Positions 1 to 6,962 are shown, counted from the first letter of the stretch. The stretch: DNA of 27,035 nt from JBFMDH01 sp044868105 (GCA_044868105.1 JBIOWC010000017.1:1-27035); one strand, 5' to 3'. The notes: generated by a model not told the origin, from the sequence alone. Translations and numbers: made by a program.

Positions 1-1122
1 CTGATTGCGCGAACTGCTACGCGCTGTGCGAATAACCATTTCGGTTCCTGTGCCTAAAATCAAATCTTTGCTGCCTTCAATGGCGACGGTAGCAACACCC
101 GCACCGCCGCCGATGACGGCGCCTAAAATTGCGCCTTTGATGCCCCCCGCGATGCCGCCGATGACGGCGCCGGCGGCCGCGCCGATGCCGCCGCGTTTTT
201 GCGAATCCGAGGTGCGACTGCCGGATTGAATATTGCCTTCTTCATCTATGGTTTTCACGCTATCGGATTCAACGATTCGTTCAAGGTCGGCCGTGAGCGG
301 GCCCTTGCGGCCATCTTCGAGAGTGATGGAATCAAAAGTTAAACTCATTTCGGTTTTGCCACTGACTCGACCGGAATTGTTGATGCTTGAAACATGCCCT
401 TCAACAACGGCATTGACATAGGGGTCAGGCGAGGTAACGGTCGCCGTAAAACGGTCGCCGACGCGCGCCGTTTTTGTGCTGATTTCTGAGGTCAACTGAA
501 TGCGCATTTTGGTATCTACCGGAACGTTGACCGACATCGCGCTTCGGCTTGATGACGTATCGCGGCGCGCCGGAGGTTGCGGTTGCGTATTCACAGGGGG
601 CGGATTTTCAGCCGGCGTCTCCCGGCTTCTATCCGGTTCCTGCTGCCCGGAAGCTTGGGCAATCACTTCACCATTGGCGGGGACCTCCGCATTGCGGGCG
701 CGTCCGAAATAAGCGTCCGTGTAACCCAGTTCGAAGCCTAAATCGTACCCTTGACGATAGGCCTCCGAATCGGCGAGTTGTGGGTCGTAGAGGCGTTCGC
801 GCCGTTGATAGGCATCCGAGTTTTTGTAATCGCGCGGATATTTGGCGCGCCAATCCTGATTGCCTTGTCCATAGCCGTCCCCGTAACCGCTCGCATAACC
901 TTTGGCATAAGGGGTTGCGGGTTGCTGCGCAGGGGTCGGTTTACTAGCCGTAGTTTTTGCAGGGGCCGCGGTCTTCGCGGTTGTTGAATTTTTCGTCGTC
1001 GCCGCTTTTGTTGCCGTGGTTTTTTTCTGCGGCGCGGCCAGAAGCGGGATTTCCAGCCCCAGACCTAAAGCCAATATCATTATCGCTGTGGTTAGCGAAC
1101 GAACTACAGATTTATGGTTCAT
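1..1122 (-). CDS. Secreted glycine-zipper protein, 3' end cut by the window edge
   Basis: The reading frame runs from an ATG at 1122 to base 1 without a stop, giving 374 residues of an incomplete protein. An AGAGGT ribosome site sits just upstream of the ATG. Residues 1-30 look like a signal peptide (cleavage near LLAA-PQ). Residues 32-70 are a Lys/Ala/Thr/Pro-rich low-complexity linker. Two tyrosine-glycine blocks follow at about 72-91 and 122-140 (YxxGYxxGY spacing). A Pro-rich stretch precedes a probable beta domain at about 197-280. A glycine zipper (GG-x-GAAAGAVIGGIAGG) lies at 311-344, a feature often found in envelope-associated proteins. Export is supported by sequence. The function is unknown. 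It may be an outer-membrane or periplasmic structural protein. Confidence 0.75.
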   Translation of the reverse strand, partial: MNHKSVVRSLTTAIMILALGLGLEIPLLAAPQKKTTATKAATTKNSTTAKTAAPAKTTASKPTPAQQPATPYAKGYASGYGDGYGQGNQDWRAKYPRDYKNSDAYQRRERLYDPQLADSEAYRQGYDLGFELGYTDAYFGRARNAEVPANGEVIAQASGQQEPDRSRETPAENPPPVNTQPQPPARRDTSSSRSAMSVNVPVDTKMRIQLTSEISTKTARVGDRFTATVTSPDPYVNAVVEGHVSSINNSGRVSGKTEMSLTFDSITLEDGRKGPLTADLERIVESDSVKTIDEEGNIQSGSRTSDSQKRGGIGAAAGAVIGGIAGGIKGAILGAVIGGGAGVATVAIEGSKDLILGTGTEMVIRTARSSSRNQ

Positions 1123-1328
1123 CTCTACCTCTTTTCCTCAGTTGTATAAAATGAAAATTAAGACAGGCTCGAACACCCACGCTGATTCTTCCATCACATT
1201 CTGTTCAAGAAGCAAAAGTCTATCACTCTTTACCGGCTTCGTACATCGCAACCAGGGGCGATTTTCTCTAGCCTTTAATGGTCAGGCGAACGCTCTGCAA
1301 AGCGGTCAAGTTAAGTGAAAAATGAGTA

Positions 1329-1558
1329 GCGGGTCATTATGAAATAGGTTGGTATTCGATGGGCGCTAAAAAAGTAAAGTCCCGCCTAACGACCAGTAAA
1401 TAGTGATCTCGGGACAAGTAAAAATTTATCTTCTGATTAGACGGAAAAGGCGGATAGCCCGCAATCCGCCCCATCAGAAGATGACCTTGTCCCTGACGAC
1501 AGACCGCCGTTCTTTTACCGATAAATAATTTCATCCCCCTAATTTCACACTGACCCAT
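1329..1558. mobile_element. Near-palindromic MITE-like element flanked by TA
   Basis: Imperfect terminal inverted repeats bound a 230-bp block. The left end reads GGGTCATTATGAAATAGG from 1331. The reverse complement of the right end reads GGGTCAGTGTGAAATTAGG, ending at 1556. A TA dinucleotide lies immediately outside each end (1327-1328 and 1559-1560). TA duplication is typical of IS630/Tc1-mariner transposition, so a non-autonomous relative is the inference. No transposase is encoded. The 73-codon open frame on the minus strand spans exactly the element and probably reflects its palindromic build. The rest of the 466-bp gap (1123-1328, 1559-1588) shows nothing I can name. Confidence 0.5.
1411..1493. 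repeat. Three-stem nested hairpin at the centre of the MITE-like element
   Basis: Three perfect stems are nested around one axis: GGGACAAG (1411-1418) with CTTGTCCC (1486-1493), ATCTTCTGAT (1428-1437) with ATCAGAAGAT (1473-1482), and GGCGGAT (1449-1455) with ATCCGCC (1464-1470). The total of 25 paired positions far exceeds chance for this length. The axis lies near the middle of the larger element, so both probably belong to one mobile sequence. If transcribed it would fold into a long RNA hairpin. Confidence 0.75.
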
Positions 1559-1588
1559 TACCGAAAAATGTGGATGAAGTCTGGCCCG

Positions 1589-2272
1589 TTAACGCGGCGG
1601 ACTGGCGAGCCCTTTTTTGTAGGCGTAAAGAATTAATTCAACGCGGTCTGAAACTTCAAGCTTTGAAAAAATCGAGGTGATATGATGGCGCACCGTCCAC
1701 TCGCTGATGAAGAGTTTATCGGCAATCTCTTTATTCTTTAACCCTTGACCGATAAGCGTGAGCACCTCGCGTTCTCTTTCCGTAAGCGTCGCAATCTTCG
1801 CTTCTTCGTGGTCAACTTTTTTAGACTTCCCGGCGCTCGACATCTGGCTTAACACTTTCGCCATCAGTGAAGGATCGAGCCACGCTTCCCCGGCATTGAC
1901 CCGTTTAATGGCGTCTACCAAAACATCAAAAGCGCGCTCTTTTTGCACAATACCCAAGGCGCCTAAACTGACCGCTTGTTGATGAACCTGTTGGTCGCGC
2001 ACGCCGGTCAGCACCACAATGCGCGCGTCGTTCGCGACATTTTGAAAATCGGCAATCAGGTCTAACCCGCTTTCGCCGCCTAAATCAATATCAAGCAGAA
2101 TTACATTCGGCTTTTCGCGTTCGGCAATTTCAAGCGCCTCCTGGCGATTGCCGGCTTCGCCAACCATCGTCAAGTTTGCCTGACTCTCAATCAACGCACG
2201 CAGAGCTGTGCGAACAACGACATGATCATCAACAATGAGAATTCTGATGGGCTGTGCAGAAGATCCACTCAT
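1589..2272 (-). CDS. NarL/FixJ-type response regulator (REC-LuxR HTH)
   Basis: This 227-residue two-component response regulator has an N-terminal receiver domain (about 8-125) and a C-terminal LuxR-type helix-turn-helix (about 163-225). The receiver carries the acidic pair D15-D16, the phosphoacceptor D61 in LLDIDLGG, T89 in VVLTG and K111. The output domain has the family signature LTEREREVLTLIGQGLKNKEIA and a recognition helix near SEWTVRHHI. No histidine kinase is adjacent, so its partner is elsewhere or acts in trans. It is divergent from atpI across 146 bp. The start at 2272 has no clear ribosome site. A TTGACA box upstream is followed by TACAAT at only 14 bp, too close for a confident promoter. 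Target genes cannot be read from the sequence. Confidence 0.92.
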   Translation of the reverse strand: MSGSSAQPIRILIVDDHVVVRTALRALIESQANLTMVGEAGNRQEALEIAEREKPNVILLDIDLGGESGLDLIADFQNVANDARIVVLTGVRDQQVHQQAVSLGALGIVQKERAFDVLVDAIKRVNAGEAWLDPSLMAKVLSQMSSAGKSKKVDHEEAKIATLTEREREVLTLIGQGLKNKEIADKLFISEWTVRHHITSIFSKLEVSDRVELILYAYKKGLASPPR

Positions 2273-2418
2273 AATAAATTAATTCAGTAAGGGGATTGTA
2301 ATTCACCGTTAATTTGTCAAACAAGATTAAACTACCTGCCGCTGAAATAACTTCCACGGTTGGTATTGCGAAAATCAGACTCCTCAGCCCGCTTCGAGCA
2401 TAACAAAACCCCCGGGCC

Positions 2419-2940
2419 TTGAAAACCGAGGCGCTGGACAATGATTTCATTGCGCTGCTAAAATCTGCGGCTTTGAAATTAAGTGATACATCTGAGAGTG
2501 AAGAGGCAAACTCAAAGGATTTGCAAAGCGCACAAGCTCAGGATGATTTTACCCATCCTGAATTGGTTGAACGCCGGGTCTGGCGCAATAGCTTCGCCGT
2601 GATTGGGCTGGCCATTATTATCGCCGCCTGGCTCGCAAATCTGAAATTCACTCTCGGTCTGATGGTCGGCAGCGCTCTGAGCCTCTTCAATTACCGGTGG
2701 TTGCACACCTCGGTAAAAGATATTCTGAGCGAAAGCACCGGCAAAGCCCCGCCGGGAACGGCCATGATGTTTATCATTCGTTGGCTTGTGATCGGCCTGG
2801 TCATTTATCTATTGAATTTGACCGGCTGGTTTGACCCGGCAGGCATGCTCGCGGGTTTATTTGCGCCCGCGCTTGCCGTAATGATAGAGGCTGGTTACGT
2901 TACCTATAAGACAATCACGCAACCTGGAGATCATAAATAA
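2419..2940 (+). CDS. atpI: ATP synthase subunit I-like membrane protein
   Basis: This 173-residue protein has a charged, acidic N-terminus (about 1-50) followed by four predicted membrane helices, about 58-76, 78-95, 113-133 and 141-160. Size, topology and position directly upstream of atpB match the AtpI/UncI group, which assists c-ring assembly or ion supply. Sequence similarity to AtpI is weak by eye, so the name rests mainly on context. An in-frame TAA at 2401-2403 and the lack of any ATG in the first third force a non-ATG start. TTG at 2419 is the only usual candidate and lacks a clear ribosome site. Its stop overlaps the next start by one base, which indicates translational coupling. 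Confidence 0.8.
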   Translation: MKTEALDNDFIALLKSAALKLSDTSESEEANSKDLQSAQAQDDFTHPELVERRVWRNSFAVIGLAIIIAAWLANLKFTLGLMVGSALSLFNYRWLHTSVKDILSESTGKAPPGTAMMFIIRWLVIGLVIYLLNLTGWFDPAGMLAGLFAPALAVMIEAGYVTYKTITQPGDHK

Positions 2941-3746
2941 TGATGGCGATTTTACTTGCATTACTACAAGCCGAACACGGCGGCGGTGAACATGGCGGTG
3001 GCGGCGGTCACGAAGAACCACCATTTATCATTGAACAGATTAATCATCTGCTGGGCGGCAAAGTTCCCGAACACCTCATTACCACAGGGTTGTTGTTTCT
3101 CTTCGTGATTATCCTGGTGTTGGCGCTGCGCGGCAAACTTTCAGTTGATAAACCGTCGAAAGGCCAACAACTGCTTGAAGTCGTCGTCGAACAACTGCGC
3201 ACCATGCTCGATCAAGTCGTCGGCCCCTATGGTCGTCGTTACCTTCCGGTCGTCGGTTCATTTGCCCTGTTTATCCTCTTCGGCAATTTGATGGGACTCA
3301 TTCCCGGGTTTGGAGCGCCAACCGACAACATCAATGTGACCGGGGCGCTGGGAATCACCTCATTTCTTTATTATATGTTCATGGGCTTTCGCCAGCAGGG
3401 TATCGGCTATCTGAAACATTTCACCGGCGGCCTAACCTCAGGACCTCTGGTTATCATTGGCGTGTTGATTTTCTTCGTCGAGTTGCTGTCAAACAGCGTG
3501 CGCCCCGTCACCCTGGCGCTTCGTTTATTTGTTAATATGTTCGCCGACCATCAGATTGCCAAATCGTTCCTTGATCTTGCGCCGCCCCTGGTGCCGATAT
3601 TCACCATCGTGCTGGGCGTCTTTGTCGCCTTCGTACAAACCTTTATTTTCATCATGCTTTCGATGGTCTATTTATCCGAGACGGTGCCGCACGAAGAACA
3701 TGATCACGAAGAACCCGGGCACCATGAAGCGGCCGCCGCGCACTGA
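2940..3746 (+). CDS. atpB: F0F1 ATP synthase subunit a
   Basis: Subunit a of the membrane ATP synthase forms the ion half-channels and the static face of the c-ring. The 268-residue protein has the hallmark block SNSVRPVTLALRLFVNMFADH around residues 184-204. It contains the essential arginine (LALRLF), equivalent to E. coli R210. Several hydrophobic helices and the LMGLIPGF segment (about 118-125) also fit the family. A GGAG at 2926-2929 sits 10 bases before the ATG at 2940, which favours it over the ATG at 2943. Oddly, both tails are rich in His, Gly and Glu (about 13-26 and 251-268). The gene is coupled to atpI upstream and separated from atpE by 400 bp. Confidence 0.95.
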   Translation: MMAILLALLQAEHGGGEHGGGGGHEEPPFIIEQINHLLGGKVPEHLITTGLLFLFVIILVLALRGKLSVDKPSKGQQLLEVVVEQLRTMLDQVVGPYGRRYLPVVGSFALFILFGNLMGLIPGFGAPTDNINVTGALGITSFLYYMFMGFRQQGIGYLKHFTGGLTSGPLVIIGVLIFFVELLSNSVRPVTLALRLFVNMFADHQIAKSFLDLAPPLVPIFTIVLGVFVAFVQTFIFIMLSMVYLSETVPHEEHDHEEPGHHEAAAAH

Positions 3747-3750
3747 TTTC

Positions 3751-3866
3751 GATTTTAGATTTTGGCTTACTGCATCAAAGTCGCTGAGTTAATCGGCAGT
3801 TGCAGCTTTGGAGATAGGGCGTAATCAAACAGCAGATTCATCTCTGTTAATCCAAAATCCAAAATT
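3751..3866. repeat. Heptamer repeats in inverted arrangement, downstream of atpB
   Basis: Two 7-mers GATTTTA-GATTTTG lie at 3751-3764. A mirrored pair TCCAAAA-TCCAAAA lies at 3851-3864. The 15-base arms 3751-3765 and 3852-3866 are complementary at 13 positions, so the transcript could form a stem-loop 3' of atpB. Confidence 0.6.
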
Positions 3867-4051
3867 CTTAAAATGGTTGGAGAGAACCAAGAAACTCGTT
3901 TATCAGAAGTTCAATGAGACACTTTGTTGTTGGAGCCTTGCCAACAGTTAGGGGGAAAGGCAAGTGAATACCAAACGGGTGGAAATAATCCCTGAGTTTT
4001 CTGAACGCTCTCCGTTGACAATAACCCGAACAACTGGAAGCGGAAGTTAGA

Positions 4052-4111
4052 AGTCCGTAGTCATTTTTATAACCTTTTAATATCTTTACTGACTACCGAC
4101 TACCGATTGCC
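4052..4111. repeat. Heptamer repeats GACTACC with facing inverted copy
   Basis: GACTACC occurs twice at 4091-4104 and is followed by the degenerate GATTGCC at 4105-4111. AGTCCGTAGTC at 4052-4062 is the reverse complement of 4091-4101 with one mismatch, so the two can pair around an AT-rich loop. The structure ends 36 bases before the atpE start and could affect its leader. The same 7-base periodicity recurs elsewhere in the window. Confidence 0.6.
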
Positions 4112-4146
4112 GAGCCCCGTTGTTCCCAGCTTTGGAGACAACCTCA

Positions 4147-4467
4147 ATGATTAAAGCAAGATTATTTTTAATGTCGTTTACCATGATGCTGTTGACCGTT
4201 GCCAGCGCCTTAGCGCAAGACACGCATGCGGCAGCCGCGGGCAGCAGTTCCTGGTTTTTTCCCAATGACGCAGCCTTTGCCGTGGCGATTGCGGCGCTCG
4301 GCGGCGCACTCGGCGACGGCAAAGCGATTGCCGCAGCTTGCGAAGGCACAGCCCGCAATCCCGGCGCCGGCGGACGGATCTTCACGATGTTGATTCTGGG
4401 TCTCGCGCTCATCGAAACGCTCGTGCTCTTTACGTTCCTTACGCTCTTCATCAAACCGAACCGTTAA
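4147..4467 (+). CDS. atpE: F0F1 ATP synthase subunit c with a signal-peptide-like extension
   Basis: The c-ring subunit carries ions during rotation of the ATP synthase. The 106-residue protein has a signal-peptide-like N-terminus (about 1-23, ending ALA-QD), then helix 1 (about 42-66), the polar loop ARNP (69-72) and helix 2 (about 77-102). The ion-binding carboxylate is E90 in LALIETLVLF. Residue D57 occupies the helix-1 place where many c subunits have glutamine (LGDGKA against the common GQG). Its spacing of 33 to E90 equals the Q32-E65 spacing in Ilyobacter. The start at 4147 is chosen because GGAG at 4134-4137 lies 9 bases upstream. An in-frame ATG at 4120 would add nine residues without a ribosome site. 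No b, delta or F1 genes follow. Confidence 0.93.
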   Translation: MIKARLFLMSFTMMLLTVASALAQDTHAAAAGSSSWFFPNDAAFAVAIAALGGALGDGKAIAAACEGTARNPGAGGRIFTMLILGLALIETLVLFTFLTLFIKPNR

Positions 4468-4493
4468 TTTGATGAAGATGGAAATCTGACAAG

Positions 4494-4524
4494 GGGAGGC
4501 CGGTTGCGCCTCCCTTTTTCTTTT
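4494..4524 (+). terminator. Intrinsic terminator after atpE
   Basis: A perfect 7-bp GC-rich stem, GGGAGGC (4494-4500) with GCCTCCC (4508-4514), is followed directly by TTTTTCTTTT. It lies 27 bases after the atpE stop and marks the end of the F0 transcript. Confidence 0.9.
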
Positions 4525-4551
4525 CGGTTATTAACGCTAGACTAACGCCAC

Positions 4552-4606
4552 ATGAACGGATGAACGATGAAGGCTGCGCAGCGGGTATTCAAAACCATTC
4601 ATCGTT
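4552..4606 (+). promoter_or_regulatory. Inverted repeat and 7-mer repeat in the fumarase leader
   Basis: ATGAACG occurs at 4552-4558 and 4560-4566 and is followed by ATGAAGG (4567-4573). Within it, AACGATGAA (4563-4571) is perfectly complementary to TTCATCGTT (4598-4606) across a 26-base spacer. The spacer itself holds CTGCGCAG. The stem ends 33 bases before the fumarase start. It might be a weak terminator, an operator or a chance product of the repeat. There is no clean U-tract. Confidence 0.35.
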
Positions 4607-4639
4607 TTAAAATTCTGAATTTATCTGAGGGAATTATTT

Positions 4640-6166
4640 ATGCACGCATTCAAAAACAGTATGCTTGAATTGATTAGCCAAACCTCAACCAATTTACCGC
4701 CCGATGTGCGCCAGGCCATGGCGCAGGCGCTGGGCGCAGAAGACCCGGCTTCGCGCGCCGGCACCGCTTTGAATGTAATCGCCAGCAACATTGATATGGC
4801 GTGCGATGATGAAGGGCCGATTTGCCAGGACACCGGCTATCCGACTTTCAAAATCAAAACCCCGGTCGGCGCCAATCAAATCGTGATGAAGCGCGAAATT
4901 TATGAAGCCATCGAAGCCGCAACCAAAGGCGGTAAACTGCGCCCCAATTCGGTTGATTCAATCACCGGCGAAAACTCCGGCAACAACCTCGGACCCGGTA
5001 CGCCCGCCCTGTATTTCGAGCAATGGGAAAACGCTGATGAAATCGAAGTGAAACTCCTGCTTAAAGGCGGCGGGTGCGAAAATAAAAATGCTCAGTACGC
5101 CTTGCCTGCAGAGCTTCCGCATCTGGGGCGCGCCGGACGCGACCTCGATGGGGTTCGCAAATGTATTTTGCATGCCATCTGGGCGGCGCAGGGGCAAGGT
5201 TGCAGCGCCGGCGCTATCGGCGTTTGCATCGGCGGCGATAGAACCAGCGGCTATTCGCATGCGAAAGAACAACTCTTCCGCACGCTTGATGACACCAACC
5301 CGGACGAGAAACTCGCGGCGCTCGAAGATTACATTCTGCAAGCCGCCAACACGCTCGGCATCGGCACCATGGGATTTTCGGGCGGCGTGACCTTGATTGG
5401 TTGCAAGGTAGGCGCCCTCAATCGCTTGCCGGCGAGCTTTTTTGTTTCTGTTGCCTATGACTGCTGGGCCTTCAGAAGACTGGGTGTCGTGCTGGACGCT
5501 AACACCGGGGAAATCAAACGCTGGCTCTACCTGGATGAAAAAGTCGCGCCGCAAAAAATGGCGGCCGGCGCCGGTTTTGCCCTGACCGGAAAGGAAAAAC
5601 ATCTGGTCGCGCCGCTTACCGAAGCCGAAGTGCGTGAACTGAAAGTCGGCGATGTGGTTTTAGTTTCGGGCGAGATGTTTACCGGGCGCGACGCCGTGCA
5701 TTCTTATTTGATGAAACACCAGCCGCCCTATGATTTGAAGGGTTCCGTGCTCTATCACTGTGGTCCTGTGGTTATGAAAAATAATGGACATTATCAAATC
5801 ACCGCCGCCGGCCCGACGACCAGTATTCGCGAAGAACCTTACCAAGCCGACATCATCAAACGCTATGGGGTTCGCGCGGTTATCGGCAAAGGGGGAATGG
5901 GCAAAAAGACACTCGAAGGCATGCAGGAAGCGGGGGCGGTTTATTTGAATGCGATTGGCGGCGCGGCACAATATTATTCGCGTTGTATCGAAGAGGTGAT
6001 TGATGTGGAACTCCTCGATTTCGGTATTCCCGAAGCCATGTGGCATTTGCGCGTCAAAGAGTTTCCGGCAATTGTGACGATGGACGCCGACGGCCATTCG
6101 CTGCATGCGGATATTGAACAAAGCTCGGCCTTGATGCTGCAAAAACTTGCCGACCCGGTATTTTGA
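4640..6166 (+). CDS. Class I fumarate hydratase (iron-sulfur, single chain)
   Basis: The enzyme interconverts fumarate and L-malate in the TCA cycle using an oxygen-sensitive [4Fe-4S] cluster. The 508-residue chain joins the alpha-type domain (about 10-290) and the beta-type domain (about 310-500), as in FumA/FumB and one-chain class I enzymes. Recognisable blocks are PICQDTGYPTF with C62, KGGGCENK with C146, GVCIGGDRTSGYSHAKEQLF with C196, GEMFTGRDAVH, and the late GKGGMG followed by NAIGGAAQYY. These cysteines are candidate cluster ligands; I did not assign them individually. The start at 4640 has GAGGG about eight bases upstream. An ATG seven codons further in is also possible. A tartrate dehydratase role is less likely for a fused chain of this length. 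Confidence 0.93.
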   Translation: MHAFKNSMLELISQTSTNLPPDVRQAMAQALGAEDPASRAGTALNVIASNIDMACDDEGPICQDTGYPTFKIKTPVGANQIVMKREIYEAIEAATKGGKLRPNSVDSITGENSGNNLGPGTPALYFEQWENADEIEVKLLLKGGGCENKNAQYALPAELPHLGRAGRDLDGVRKCILHAIWAAQGQGCSAGAIGVCIGGDRTSGYSHAKEQLFRTLDDTNPDEKLAALEDYILQAANTLGIGTMGFSGGVTLIGCKVGALNRLPASFFVSVAYDCWAFRRLGVVLDANTGEIKRWLYLDEKVAPQKMAAGAGFALTGKEKHLVAPLTEAEVRELKVGDVVLVSGEMFTGRDAVHSYLMKHQPPYDLKGSVLYHCGPVVMKNNGHYQITAAGPTTSIREEPYQADIIKRYGVRAVIGKGGMGKKTLEGMQEAGAVYLNAIGGAAQYYSRCIEEVIDVELLDFGIPEAMWHLRVKEFPAIVTMDADGHSLHADIEQSSALMLQKLADPVF

Positions 6167-6217
6167 AAATCAAGAACCGGGAAACCTAAGGGTTCAAAAA
6201 TAAAAGGCGGTGAACAT

Positions 6218-6928
6218 ATGTCAACACAACAACCAGGCGTCATCGGTCAAACAGGATTTGCCAGTGAACTGCTGGCCATCCTCAGCCAGGACACCACGCG
6301 TGACCCGATCTTTGAGGCGATTCGTACCGGGCAGATTAGTCGCGCCGGGTTAAAACTCTGGACCTTGCAAGCCTCGCTTATCGTCTACCCTTTCACGCGC
6401 TTCGTAAGCGGCATTCACGCCAACTGCTCGCATCGTGACGCGCAGGCCCTGATGGCGGAAAATCTCTGGGAAGAACATGGCAAAGGGAAAAGCGAACGCG
6501 ATCATTATCAGTTGATTCGCAGATTGGCGAAAAGTCTGGGCGCAAGCGATGAAGAGCTCGATACCGTTTGCCCGCTTCCTGAGGCAACCGATTATATTAA
6601 CTATTGCCTGCGCATCACTCACGACCATTCCTTTATCGAAGGCATGGCGGCAATCGGCGTTGGCATCGAATATTCCATTCCGCAATTTTTTGGCATGTTC
6701 GCTGAATCTTTGCAAAACAACTACGGCTTAACAAAAGAAGAGGTCGAGTATCTGCTCATTCACGTCGGTGAAGATGAAGACCATGCGGAGCGCTCGCTTG
6801 AACTCATTCAAAAATATGCCGACACGGCAGAGTTGCAGGATAAAGCCAAACAGGCGCTACGCGGCATGCTGGCCGTCAAACGAGAGTTTGCCAAAGCGCT
6901 TTATCAGTTATGTGTGAGTGCGGCTTAA
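6218..6928 (+). CDS. Heme-oxygenase-fold iron-containing redox enzyme (TenA/PqqC/CADD-like)
   Basis: This 236-residue, all-helical soluble protein has the ligand pattern of the heme-oxygenase-like di-iron oxidase group. Candidate metal ligands are in ENLWEEHG (E81, E85, E86, H87), E151, and IHVGEDEDH, where H182, D186 and H189 show the H-x3-D-x2-H spacing I recall from CADD. Relatives perform oxidative chemistry, such as CADD in para-aminobenzoate synthesis, UndA in alkene formation and PqqC in cofactor synthesis. The substrate here cannot be read off. The gene starts 51 bases after fumarase, with AAGGCGGTG before the ATG, and may share its transcript. A functional link to fumarase is not evident. 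Confidence 0.8.
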   Translation: MSTQQPGVIGQTGFASELLAILSQDTTRDPIFEAIRTGQISRAGLKLWTLQASLIVYPFTRFVSGIHANCSHRDAQALMAENLWEEHGKGKSERDHYQLIRRLAKSLGASDEELDTVCPLPEATDYINYCLRITHDHSFIEGMAAIGVGIEYSIPQFFGMFAESLQNNYGLTKEEVEYLLIHVGEDEDHAERSLELIQKYADTAELQDKAKQALRGMLAVKREFAKALYQLCVSAA

Positions 6929-6951
6929 GCGCGAAAAATAAAATAGACTCA

Positions 6952-6962
6952 GGCCTTAGGCC
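6952..6962. repeat. GC-rich palindrome (copy 1)
   Basis: GGCCTTAGGCC followed by GCCCACC resembles GGCCTGAGGCC followed by GCCGCCC at 10995-11011. Both are intergenic, which suggests a dispersed palindromic motif. Two copies are too few to be sure. Confidence 0.3.

Larger units (their letters stand above)
3747..4146 (+). other. 400-bp intergenic gap between atpB and atpE
   Basis: No plausible gene is visible on either strand. The gap holds two sets of 7-base tandem repeats, each arranged with a mirrored copy so that it can fold (listed separately). A TTGACA hexamer at 4015-4020 has no convincing -10 partner at normal spacing, so I do not call a promoter. The GGAG at 4134-4137 is the atpE ribosome site. 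The gap suggests that atpE may be transcribed or translated separately at a higher level than atpB, as c-subunit stoichiometry requires. That is inference. Confidence 0.6.

Noticed and set aside
1337..1558. 73-codon minus-strand open frame
   Set aside because: It coincides with the ends of the inverted-repeat element, has no ribosome site and no family resemblance, so it is treated as a by-product of the element.
4015..4020. Promoter for atpE at TTGACA
   Set aside because: No -10 box lies at 15-19 bp, so the hexamer alone is not enough.
4086..4454. 122-codon minus-strand open frame
   Set aside because: It is antisense to atpE, which has clear motifs, ribosome site and terminator.
4958..5602. 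214-codon minus-strand open frame and a neighbour at 5660-6142
   Set aside because: Both lie antisense inside fumarate hydratase, which is intact with all motifs.
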